From assembly GCA_963782985.1 (NCBI GenBank), contig CAWALU010000003.1:372001-436000 (forward strand): a DNA stretch of 64,000 nt, in the 5' to 3' direction. The stretch is from CAVSWT01 sp963782985. Its GTDB lineage: Bacteria > Bacteroidota > Ignavibacteria > Ignavibacteriales > Ignavibacteriaceae. Below the pieces are notes generated by a model. That model was not told where the DNA came from. It made no database searches and was given only the letters and a program-made list of their open reading frames with translations. The number at the start of each line of letters is the position of its first letter. Position 1 is the stretch's first letter. The position numbers were made by a program, and so were the translations under genes. Positions 48,124 to 57,083 of this stretch are shown here, piece by piece.

Positions 48124-49867
48124 TTATTTTTCTTCAAAAGAAAGAAAAGCATACTTCCCGGTATTAATTGAACAGGACCAAAATGATGATCTTGTTTTAG
48201 GGTTGATTGAAAGCATTTCATTAAATATTCGCTCTTCAAAAACTGAAACAAATTTTATAATTGTTCCCAGCGGAAAAGAAATTGAAAAACGGATTGAGGA
48301 ACAGATAAAAAATTCGTGGGAAGCGGCAAAAAAATTTGTAAAGAAATTTCTAAGAAAAATAAACCCGCATCACGAAGTGGTTATAAGCTTTGATAAAAGA
48401 ATTGGGGAATACGTCGGCAGTTCGCTTGGCATAGCGCTTACAATATCGTTTATAGAAGAGCTTCTGTTGTTTTATAACGCACCGACCGTTGTAAATATAA
48501 ATGAAGGGATAGCTTTTACTGGAAGCAATGACGGGCAGGGAAATATATTTCCAACCTCAAAAGAAGTAATAGAAAAGAAAGTAGAAATTATTTTTTATTC
48601 GGAGATAAACACATTTGTACTGCCGGAAAAAGATAGAGAATATGCCCTTAATAAATTGAATGAATTACAAAAAGAATTTCCTAAAAGGAAACTTGAGATT
48701 ATTTCTGTAGTTAGTCTAACTGATCTTCTTAACCGTCGAAATCTTGTTGATATAAAAAAACAAAAATTAATTATTCGTACTTATAAGTTTAGCAAAAAGA
48801 ATTGGGTAAGTCTTTCGCTGGTTTTTTTATTGCTGTTTGTAATTGTTATTTCCGGCTTAATAGATTTTGACACAAACCCCGCCATACTTGAAAATGAAGG
48901 CTTTATGCTTCATGTAAAAAATAAAAATGAAAAAGTTTTATGGAGTAAAAAAATTTCGTATGATTATTCCGATGAATCGCACAAAGCTGCAATTAATATA
49001 TCCCAAAAAATTGTTGATATAAACGATGACGGAATAAATGAAGTTATTTTAACAAGCGAAGATTTACGTCATACAAAGAATGAGTCAGATTTTAATAGGG
49101 TTGTATGTTTTAACAGTAAGGGAGAATTGATCTGGCACTATAATTTTAGGGACAGTATTCTTACCAAAGAAGGCGTGCCGGAAAGAAGGTATCAAAATTT
49201 TTTAATTGATACCTTAACTGAAAAAGGTATGAAGGTTTTATATTTGTTTTCTACTCATAATATTATTTATCCCTCAGCAGTTTATAAATTGAATTTATTA
49301 AATGGTGAAAGATTAAAGGGTACTTTATGGTCTCAAGGGCACATTTCATCTGCACTAATAAATGATTTTAATAAAGATGGAAAGAAAGAATTAGTGGCTG
49401 CGGGAATAAACAACGGATTGGAAAGATGTTTTATTTTTTCTATTAATTTAAATGAGCTAAACGGGCAAACGCCAACTACTGATAAATATTATTATGCTAA
49501 TAAAAAAACAGCACATTTTAATAAATATGTTCTTTTACCTAAATCCGATTACAATGACTATTATAAATGCAGATTTAATTTTTTACTAAGAGGCACTTTG
49601 ATCTTTCATAGCGATATTAATAAATTTATTTTTACAATTTATGAGGGCGACCCATCTTACACAAATACTATTGGCAGCTACAGAATAGATTTTGATAGCA
49701 ATTTAGAAAATTGCGGAATTATTATAGGAGACGATATTCACGTGAAAAGAGATTCGCTTGTGGTAAAAAGATTACTGAATCCGCCATATACAAACACAAA
49801 AGAATTCACAGATATTTTATCGAATCAAGTTAGATATTGGGATGGAGAAAAGTTTGTGAATAAATAG
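48113..49867 (+). CDS. membrane-anchored Lon-like (S16) fold with extracytoplasmic FG-GAP domain
   Basis: I start at the ATG at 48113, overlapping the upstream gene (about 584 residues); the in-frame codon at 48077 is inside that gene. Residues about 85-200 match the Lon proteolytic core. HEVVISFDKRIGEYVGSSLGIALTISF aligns with the Lon serine loop (S104 at the nucleophile position). AFTGSNDGQGNIFPTSK equals in length the Lon AMTG...RGRVLP segment. INTFVLPEKDREYAL follows the later strand. The catalytic Lys could be K150, K155 or K156; I cannot fix it. One helix (about 232-250) then leads to a soluble half with two FG-GAP Ca-binding motifs, IVDINDDGINEVIL and INDFNKDGKKELVAAG. There is no AAA domain. 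I know of no such architecture. Confidence 0.72.
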   Translation: MGNNYFSSKERKAYFPVLIEQDQNDDLVLGLIESISLNIRSSKTETNFIIVPSGKEIEKRIEEQIKNSWEAAKKFVKKFLRKINPHHEVVISFDKRIGEYVGSSLGIALTISFIEELLLFYNAPTVVNINEGIAFTGSNDGQGNIFPTSKEVIEKKVEIIFYSEINTFVLPEKDREYALNKLNELQKEFPKRKLEIISVVSLTDLLNRRNLVDIKKQKLIIRTYKFSKKNWVSLSLVFLLLFVIVISGLIDFDTNPAILENEGFMLHVKNKNEKVLWSKKISYDYSDESHKAAINISQKIVDINDDGINEVILTSEDLRHTKNESDFNRVVCFNSKGELIWHYNFRDSILTKEGVPERRYQNFLIDTLTEKGMKVLYLFSTHNIIYPSAVYKLNLLNGERLKGTLWSQGHISSALINDFNKDGKKELVAAGINNGLERCFIFSINLNELNGQTPTTDKYYYANKKTAHFNKYVLLPKSDYNDYYKCRFNFLLRGTLIFHSDINKFIFTIYEGDPSYTNTIGSYRIDFDSNLENCGIIIGDDIHVKRDSLVVKRLLNPPYTNTKEFTDILSNQVRYWDGEKFVNK

Positions 49868-49879
49868 GAGTGACTATTT

Positions 49880-52031
49880 GTAGGAGTCTTCGACAAAGCA
49901 ATCTTTGCAATTATGATTCCACTAATGGCGTGACGCCGATTATATATTCTGATATCGTCTAATATTCCTTTAATATGATAAACATTTGCACTTCCATTTC
50001 TACCGATATACATTTTTTGAATTGAAGTTCTTAAATAGCATTTGTGTCCTTTTCAATTATTGTATTGACAATATCCCCGTTGATATAAATTTTTGCTGTA
50101 TGATTATCATTATTAAAAGTAAAAGTGTAAAAAACCCATATATTTAAATCCGTAATTAAAGCATCTCCCGACGTGTAACTTGACCATTTACAATGTTTTA
50201 GTATATAAACCTGATTCAAATTTTTTACTCGAACCTAATAAATATGATTGGAATGACCCTTCTTTGGATATATAATTTTCTAACTCATTTATCTCAAAAC
50301 CATTTCTATTTATCCAATAGCATAATGTTATTTCATTAGACGGAAAAAGTGATGTGCTTTCCACTTCTATCTATTCATCTATAGCCATTGAACAGTAGAG
50401 CGCTATTGTTATTGTCATGTCTGTCAGGAACAAATATAGGATATTGTTATTTTTTACTTAATACTTTACCAACATATTTAAGTATCTTTATATTGTTGGC
50501 TTGATAAGTTGCTGTTAATGTACCGTTATTTGAACCGCTTGATGGGGATACCGTTAACCAATCTGCATCATCAGTTACTGTCCAACTTGTATTTGAAGTT
50601 ACTGAAAATGTAGTGCTTCCAGCAGTATTGGGGACATCTTGATTTGATGGATCTACTATTAATGTTATTCCCATAGGTGCTTGTGTTACAGTTACAATTA
50701 TAGTTATTCCTCCACCACTCACAGTAATATGAGCTACTCGCTGAATGATTGTATTGTTGGCTTGATAAGTTGCTGTTAATGTACCGTTATTTGAACCGCT
50801 TGATGGGGATACCGTTAACCAATCTGCATCATCAGTTACTGTCCAACTTGTATTTGAAGTTACTGAAAATATAGTGCTTCCAGCAGTATATGGAACATCA
50901 CGATTTGAGGGGCTTACTGTTAATTCAACCGGCGGAGGTGCAGCTTCTTGAGATACCGTAACATTTCTATTTATTCCACCTCCACTCACAGTAATATGAG
51001 CTACTCGCTGGCTGGTTGTTGTGTTATCTTGATAATTGGCAGCTAAGGTTCCATTGTTTGAGCCACTTAAGGGAGAAATAGTTAACCAGCTTGCATCATC
51101 GCTAACAGACCAGCTAGTATTTGAACCGACTGAGAAAGTAGTACTTCCTGCAGTATATGGAACATCACGATTTGAGGGGCTTACTGTTAATACAACCGGC
51201 GGAGGTGCAGCTTCTTGAGATACCGTAACATTTCTATTTATTCCGCCTCCACTCACAGTAATATGAGCTACTCGCTGAATGGTTGTATTGTTGGCTTGAT
51301 ATGTTGCTGTTAATGTACCGTTATTTGAACCGCTTGATGGAGATATTGTTAACCAGCTTGCATCATCGCTAACAGACCAGCCAGTTTTGAACCGACTGAG
51401 AAAGTAGTACTTCCTGCAGTATATGGAACATCACGATTTGAGGGGCTTACTGTTAATTCAACCAGCGGAGGTGCAGCTTCTTGAGATACAGTAACATTGT
51501 TTCTAATTTAGTAGTCTTCTATAGACTTCCATAATTAGCATCAGAAGTCCCAAAGTTATATGCAGATGAAAAGGATTCATTTGGATCTAAATCATCCCCA
51601 TTTCTCCATATTGATACTTTTAAATTTGCAGTTTGAAGTTCCCAGTTTGGTAAAATACCTGGTTGAATAATTATAATTTTAGCATATATTTCCTCCGTAT
51701 TATTAAGTTCATTGACCCCGCTAGTGGTTCGATCATTTATCAGTTTATTAAAACCATATAATTGATAATCTGAAATATTATTATATGGTTTACTGTATAT
51801 TTCTCGAGATCCTAAAAGTCCGTCATCTTCGTATATTTTTATTTCAAATGAAGTGGCAAAACCATAATTAGCAAATACATTCCAAGGAACATTTATATCT
51901 AATTCAAACTCAGCTTTTTGATTATTTATAACATCTTGACGCATACGTAGCTTTAAGATTGCACCATTTTTTGTAGCTGACTCCCAATTTGTCCAATTAG
52001 GTAAAGCGATTAATAAATCAATATTTACCAT
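49880..52031 (-). pseudogene. BACON-repeat/LamG surface protein, decayed
   Basis: Reading right to left, a 170-residue N-terminal unknown part starts at ATG 52031 (MVNIDLLIALPNWTNWESATKN). Four tandem BACON-like domains of 87-89 residues follow (51505 to 50447; period 261-267 bases), each with VTVSQEAAPPPV-LTVSPSNRDVPYTAGSTTFSV and SWLTISPSSGSNNGTL. Last come pieces of a LamG/concanavalin domain (TSLFPSNEITLCYWINRNG, YTFTFNNDNHTAKIYINGD, MYIGRNGSANVYHIKGILDDIRIYN). The frame breaks between the N-terminal part and the repeats, inside the first repeat (a one-base deletion near 51386), after the fourth repeat, and at least twice in the LamG part. No signal peptide is visible. It is a carbohydrate-binding surface protein in decay. 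Confidence 0.75.
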
Positions 52032-52140
52032 GCTAGTGAAAAATAATTATTTTTTGCCAACCACATATTAATGAAATACTTAATACTCTATCAACAAAAT
52101 TAAGTGCTTTATAAATTCTTCTCCTTTTTTCAAATATAAA

Positions 52141-52449
52141 ACAATAAGTGATGTTCTAAATCAAAAAAAAATGTTTATATCCTTCATAACAGAAATTGAA
52201 TTGCTTACATTTAAAAAACTAATTGCATCAGAAAGGAAACTTATCAAAGATTTGATTTCTGAATGTACAAATATTAGTATGAATGAAGATATTAAAAGAA
52301 AAACAATTGAGATAAAGATGAATAGTAAATTAAAAATTCCTGATGCAATAATAGCTGCAACTTCTAATCATCTAAACATTCCTCTAGTCTCCGCCGATAA
52401 ACAATTCAAAGAGTTGAAAGACTTAGATTTGATTTATTATCAAATATGA
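52141..52449 (+). pseudogene. PIN-domain (VapC-like) toxin, N-terminally truncated
   Basis: The frame reads TISDVLNQKKMFISFITEIELLTF, KIPDAIIAATSNHLNIPLVSADKQFKEL and a C-terminal LDLIYYQI, the last two thirds of a PIN nuclease (TEIELL Glu and PDAIIAA Asp ligands present). The first strand, with the DTNxx Asp, is missing: upstream of 52141 the reading degenerates. No antitoxin frame is adjacent. A bare ATG (52171) inside an A-run could start translation, but the product would lack an essential metal ligand. It abuts the decayed LamG gene and probably marks an accessory scar. Confidence 0.66.
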
Positions 52450-52588
52450 GTTTATCCATAAGCTTTCTTTGAATTTATGTTGCTTAATACCGCAAACTAA
52501 ATCCATTTGCTACTAAAATTATTTAAACCATTCCTTCACATCTTCAATAAAAATTTCATATCTTGCTTTACTTTTGGAGGGATTTTAA

Positions 52589-53560
52589 TTGCAGCTTCTT
52601 TCTATTTTTCAAAAAATATGTGAGTCTGAAATTAATCAGCAGGAGATTAATTTTTTGGTGGAAACATCCTATAAGATTGCGCTTCATTACTTGCGCGGTT
52701 ATTATAAAAAGCTTCATAAAATTCTTCAGCATGACGATCTTTCTTTAAATGATTTTGCCATCGATGCAATTGCTCCTTTATTTCAAAGGGATGAAAACAA
52801 TTCTTTTTCAGTTATAAAAAAATCTTTTGAAAATTGGAAACCTGAAATAAAAACCGAAGCAGACGCTGAGTATTTCTTAAATAAAATAACTGCTAAAAAT
52901 GTCTTGCAGCGAGTTTCTTCTTTACTAAAAAACTCCGACCCATTTTTTGCGAAGATATTGGACTCAATAAATTATCTTATCAGAAAAGAAGACTTTAAAA
53001 AAATTGATTATCTCGGTCATGTTTATATTGTGGAATCAAACGCAGAGGTAATTACTAACAATATTATTGATGCCGAAACATTTGATAATCTTCCTTCCTC
53101 GCTTTTTGCCGATCAAAAAAAATTGCTTACAAATATTTTCCATTATTTAAAAACTGAAACTAAGTTTTATCCCGCTATTCCGCTCAATCAGTTAATACTT
53201 AAAATAAAGCATTTAAATATTTCTTCGCATTTGTTTCCCGATTCAATTGAAGGACATTGCGGCAAATTGGAAATGGCTGAAAAAGTAAATGCGGGACTTT
53301 TAACGGCGAAACAAAAATTAGTTTCCACTTATCTTAATAATAATAAAATAAATAAAGACGAAGCCGGGAAATTTGAAAATGTTTTAGTTGATATTTCTGT
53401 GGACTTAATGGATGGCGGAATGAATCCGGGTTTATACGGATATTTGGAAAAACATTTTACCGGATTAACGCGGGAGCTTTATGAGGAAAATTATCATAAT
53501 ATTATCGAATATCTCTTGAGGGTGATGAAAAGCACAATAGTGGAAGAGTTAAACAAATAA
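52589..53560 (+). CDS. hypothetical helical protein, 323 aa
   Basis: The mostly helical protein starts at TTG 52589, preceded by GGAGGG at 52577-ish, a good ribosome site. Sequence (FQKICESEINQQEINFLVETSYKIALHYLRGYYKKLHKIL..., DSINYLIRKEDFKKIDYLGHVYIVES..., AKQKLVSTYLNNNKINKDEAGKFENVLVDIS) does not match a family I know. The pattern LVETSYKIALHYLRGYY is reminiscent of the start of sigma-like or anti-sigma helical domains, but this is weak. It precedes a 178-residue unknown, a ferredoxin and a reductase, all in the same orientation. Confidence 0.6.
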   Translation: MQLLSIFQKICESEINQQEINFLVETSYKIALHYLRGYYKKLHKILQHDDLSLNDFAIDAIAPLFQRDENNSFSVIKKSFENWKPEIKTEADAEYFLNKITAKNVLQRVSSLLKNSDPFFAKILDSINYLIRKEDFKKIDYLGHVYIVESNAEVITNNIIDAETFDNLPSSLFADQKKLLTNIFHYLKTETKFYPAIPLNQLILKIKHLNISSHLFPDSIEGHCGKLEMAEKVNAGLLTAKQKLVSTYLNNNKINKDEAGKFENVLVDISVDLMDGGMNPGLYGYLEKHFTGLTRELYEENYHNIIEYLLRVMKSTIVEELNK

Positions 53561-53633
53561 TAAATATTTATTTTACGAATAAAGATTTTTTCCGTTTATA
53601 TATTAGATAAAGTTCACATAAATATTTTAGTTA

Positions 53634-54170
53634 ATGGAAATTGAAGTGGAAATAAGCGAACGAGATATATTTAATTTTGTTTTTTTTGAAGATTTAGTTT
53701 CACCGGAAAAAACAAAATTTATTAGCGGCACAAATGATTTTGGCGAAATAATAAATTTTTATTCTTCCTTAAAATCAGCTCTTGCAAAAAATATTCCCTT
53801 AAAAATAAAAAATAAAATAAGAGAGAAAATCCCCGTCTATAGAGTTTTATCGTACAAACTTTTTCCTTTAACCAACTCATCATTAAAAAAAAAATCTTCG
53901 GGTTTAACTTTAGCCGCTGATTCTCCTCTAATAAAATCTAAAATGACCAACGCCACTTTTATTGATGAAGAAAAACATTTTTTAATTAAGCTGCTAAATT
54001 TTGAAAACTCAGCAAAGATATTTGTTTTTTCCACTGATGATGAAATAATAAAAAATTATAAAATTATCATTCAGCCTTCCAATATAATTTTTGAACAAAC
54101 CGATAATTCCCAGCCTATATTAATTGACAGCACTGTTGAAGCTTCAAGCATCGAACTTGAATTCAATTAG
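53634..54170 (+). CDS. hypothetical protein, 178 aa
   Basis: The 178-residue soluble protein (MEIEVEISERDIFNFVFFEDLVSPEKTKFISGTNDFGEIINFYSSLKSALAKN..., and NATFIDEEKHFLIKLLNFENSAKIFVFSTDDEIIKNYKIIIQPSNI) alternates beta-like strands and short helices. I recognise no family. It lies between the 323-residue unknown and the ferredoxin with gaps under 90 bases, so the four genes may be one operon. Nothing in the sequence shows a cofactor. Confidence 0.55.
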   Translation: MEIEVEISERDIFNFVFFEDLVSPEKTKFISGTNDFGEIINFYSSLKSALAKNIPLKIKNKIREKIPVYRVLSYKLFPLTNSSLKKKSSGLTLAADSPLIKSKMTNATFIDEEKHFLIKLLNFENSAKIFVFSTDDEIIKNYKIIIQPSNIIFEQTDNSQPILIDSTVEASSIELEFN

Positions 54171-54250
54171 CTCAAAACCAATTAATGCTTTTCATTAAAA
54201 GTTTACTTAAGTTTTTTACAGGAAAAAGTAAAAAATTTAAATGAGAAATT

Positions 54251-54484
54251 TTGATTGATAACCAAAAATATCGCCAAGCAAAAACCGGAACGCTATTAAT
54301 CGAAATACTTCCCAACAAATGCGACTTCTGTGGCTGCTGCGTAGGCGTTTGTCCCGAAGACGCAATTGAATTAAAAGAAGCGGAAATTTTTATAATTGAT
54401 CCGCGCTGTACAAATTGTGCAAAATGTGTTTGGAGCTGTCCAATTGAAGTAATACGGTTTAATAAAGAAGGAGTGAGGGTGTAG
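54251..54484 (+). CDS. 2[4Fe-4S] bacterial-type ferredoxin
   Basis: The 77-residue protein has two cluster motifs of the form C-x2-C-x2-C-x3-C-P: CDFCGCCVGVCPEDAIEL (about residues 28-39) and CTNCAKCVWSCPIEVI (about 58-69). All eight Cys are present. It is a small soluble electron carrier of the ferredoxin family. The start is TTG at 54251, there being no ATG; the core begins at about residue 14 in any case. It sits 43 bases before a flavin reductase that commonly uses ferredoxin as donor. Confidence 0.9.
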   Translation: MIDNQKYRQAKTGTLLIEILPNKCDFCGCCVGVCPEDAIELKEAEIFIIDPRCTNCAKCVWSCPIEVIRFNKEGVRV

Positions 54485-54527
54485 CAGTCTCTACTCAACA
54501 GTTTTCAATTGAAAATAAAACGATAGC

Positions 54528-55694
54528 ATGAAAAAAGATTACGACATAATAATAGTCGGCGCCGGACCCGCCGGATCTATAGCTGCAAGGTACGCGGCTG
54601 AAAAAGGCGTTTCAGTTTTGATATTGGAAAAAGACCGTGATGTAGGTTATCCAGTTCGCTGCGGCGAAGCTATAAGTAAAAAGGGAGTGGAGGAATTTAT
54701 TGAACCTAATCCCAAATGGATAAATGCAGCTATAAGTAAATTTTCATTTAACGCTCCCAATGGCGATGAAGCTGTGCTTGAATTTGGCGAAGCAGGGTAC
54801 GTGCTTGAGAGAAGAATTTTTGATTACGAACTTGCAAAATCAGCGTCAAATGCCGGCGCAGAAATTTTAACCCGCGCTTATGTAAACGGACTTTTATTTG
54901 ATAATGGAAAAGTTAGCGGCGTTAAATATGAATTCCGCGGCGAACAAAAAGAACTAAAAGCTAAAGTTGTTATTGCCGCAGATGGTGTTGAGTCCAGGGT
55001 GGGACGCTGGGCTGGATTAAAAACGTATATTGATTTTCGAGATATGGAGTGCTGTGCTCAAATTACCGCAGCAAATATAAATGTTAATCCAAATACGCTT
55101 TATTTCTATTTTGGAGAGGCCTTCGCACCCGGAGGATATTTCTGGATATTTCCCAAAGGAAATAATACAGCAAATATAGGCTTGGGTGTTAGCGGGATGG
55201 TAGGGAAGAAAAGATCTGCGCTTTCTTATTTAAATAATTTTATGGGAAAAAATTATCCCAATGCGCCTATCCTTACCTCTATTGCCGGAGGAGTACCGAG
55301 CGCAATTACGCTTGAAAAAATTTCTGCCCCGGGAATTATGCTGGTCGGTGATGCAGCCCGGCAAGTTAATCCACTTAGCGGTGGAGGAATTGCCAGCGGA
55401 ATGATTGGCGGAAGCATTGCCGGAAAAATTGCAGCAGAAGCTATAAAGCAAAACAAACTCGAACATATATTAACTTATGATAAAGCCTGGCATGATAGGC
55501 TTGGTAAGCGGCATGAAATTTTTAATAAAATAAAGAATGGAATTTATAATTTCTCCGATGATAAATTTAATAAAATAGCTAAGTCATTTAATAAAGTTCC
55601 CTATGAGAAAAGAACGCTTGGTAAAATATTTACGACAGCTTTGGTAAATCAGCCTTCGCTTTTGATTGATGTTGCTAAGGTTTTTGTTATTTGA
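54528..55694 (+). CDS. geranylgeranyl reductase family flavoprotein
   Basis: The 388-residue FAD enzyme opens with KKDYDIIIVGAGPAGSIAARYAAEKGVSVLILEKD (Rossmann FAD site). It has YPVRCGEAISKKGVEEF, whose PVRCGE motif marks the geranylgeranyl/digeranylgeranyl reductase group, and the late FAD motif GDAARQVNPLSGGGIASGMIGG. Relatives saturate isoprenoid double bonds in chlorophyll, menaquinone or archaeal lipids. The preceding ferredoxin is a plausible donor. The target here (menaquinone side chain or carotenoid) is an inference; no bacteriochlorophyll genes are in the window. Confidence 0.9.
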   Translation: MKKDYDIIIVGAGPAGSIAARYAAEKGVSVLILEKDRDVGYPVRCGEAISKKGVEEFIEPNPKWINAAISKFSFNAPNGDEAVLEFGEAGYVLERRIFDYELAKSASNAGAEILTRAYVNGLLFDNGKVSGVKYEFRGEQKELKAKVVIAADGVESRVGRWAGLKTYIDFRDMECCAQITAANINVNPNTLYFYFGEAFAPGGYFWIFPKGNNTANIGLGVSGMVGKKRSALSYLNNFMGKNYPNAPILTSIAGGVPSAITLEKISAPGIMLVGDAARQVNPLSGGGIASGMIGGSIAGKIAAEAIKQNKLEHILTYDKAWHDRLGKRHEIFNKIKNGIYNFSDDKFNKIAKSFNKVPYEKRTLGKIFTTALVNQPSLLIDVAKVFVI

Positions 55695-56169
55695 TAAGTC
55701 AAGCATAAATACCCGCCTGTAGTTTTAAGTTAAAGATAATTTGCGGTTTTATAGTTTACTCATATATTTAATTAATTTCCTCAAGACACTACCCCAACAA
55801 TTTATAAATTTATAATAAATCATATTCATCTTATGATGCAAGTTTATTATTGAATGGAATAAAATATTCTACGAATATTTCACCACTAATTAAGCGATAC
55901 TTTACACATCCAATTTAGTCCAAATGATACTGCTATTGTTAATACCGTAGGGGTAGATGTTTTTACAATTTGCAAACTTACATCTGGTAAATTTTTAAAG
56001 GCTACTTTAATTCATCAAAGTGAGTAAGCCAATCTCATAATATAAAATAATTTCTTAACTTATAATTAAATTGAAAAAACGCTCTAACAGGCTATAACGC
56101 ATTATCCTACTTGCAATTAAGAGAAAATATTTTATTATTCAATTAACATTCATTTATTTATTAAATTTT
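55695..56169. other. 475-base gene-poor stretch with a possible coding remnant
   Basis: There is no start-to-stop gene here. From 55912 to 56027 the plus strand reads an uninterrupted, protein-like tail (PNDTAIVNTVGVDVFTICKL, then TSGKFLKATLIHQSE and TAA) that has no start and no family I recognise. The remainder is AT-rich and without hairpins or repeats that I can see. It separates the geranylgeranyl reductase operon from the sucrose cluster and must hold the promoter of the fructokinase gene. Confidence 0.4.
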
Positions 56170-57060
56170 ATGAAAAACATTACCGCCATCGGCGAAATAT
56201 TATTTGATGTATATCCAACTAAAAATAAACTTGGCGGCGCTCCGTTTAATTTTATTTATCATATTATAAATTTAACTGGCAAGGGAAATTTTATAAGTAG
56301 AATTGGAAATGATGATTTGGGCAATGAAATATTAAACACCTTAGCAGAGCGAAATATTTCAAGTGAGTATATTCAAATTGACGAAGTTACGACAAACCGG
56401 AATTGCCAAACCAATTTTAAATGAAAAAAAAATACCTGAATGGGTTATTGAAACAGAACGCGCTTATGATTTTATCGGGTTTGATTCAGGAATTTCTCAT
56501 CTTATAAATAAGCAAACCGACTGTTTATATTTTGGTACGCTTGCCCAAAGAAATGAAGTATCCAGACGTACCATACAATCATTCTTTTCAAATCAAATAA
56601 AGTTTTTTTGCGATTTGAATATTAGACAAAATTTTTACTCTAAAGAAATCTTAAATAAATCATTATTTGCTGCTGATGTTTTAAAGATAAATACTGATGA
56701 ATTACAAATTATTAATAATGAATTATTCAGAAATGGAAACTCACTTTCCGATCTGCCAAAAAAATTAATTAATGATTTTAATATCGAATTACTTTGTTTA
56801 ACCAAAGGAGAAGAAGGCGCAGAATTATATCACCAAAGAATGAACATAACTGCACTTAGAATTCAGGCAGAAAAAATTGTTGATACTGTAGGGGCAGGGT
56901 GATGCGTATGCTTCAATATTGTGTATTGGCTATCTTAAAAAATGGGAATTAGAAAAAAATAAATGAGACGGCAAGCTGTTTTGCAAATGAAATTTTAAAA
57001 GTAAACGGCGCATTGCCTGACGATAATTCAGTCTACCAAAAATTTAAAGAAACTTTTTAG
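56170..57060 (+). CDS. PfkB-family fructokinase with three frameshifts
   Basis: The ribokinase-fold kinase begins MKNITAIGEILFDVYPTKNKLGGAPFNFIYHI and the frame breaks three times. There is an extra A in the AAA at 56394-56396 (restored DEVTTTGIAKPILNEKKIPEW). There is an extra G in the GGG at 56897-56899 (restored DTVGAGDAYASILCIGYLKKWE, the ATP/catalytic Asp motif). There is an extra A in 56953-56959 (restored LEKINETASCFANEILKVNGA). The final TAG is at 57058-57060. The complete enzyme would be about 296 residues and phosphorylate fructose. Its position before the sucrose genes fits recycling of fructose. Three shifts in one gene could be real decay or local poor sequence. Confidence 0.78.
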
Positions 57061-57083
57061 GTAAAAATAGAATTGAAAAATTA

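Noticed and set aside
49825..50219. Two small minus-strand frames (62 residues each) as separate genes
   Set aside because: Both are pieces of one LamG domain in different frames, and belong to the decayed surface-protein gene.
52589..53560. Sigma-factor identity of the 323-residue protein
   Set aside because: Only a vague helical resemblance at the N-terminus; no region 2 or 4 motif is visible.
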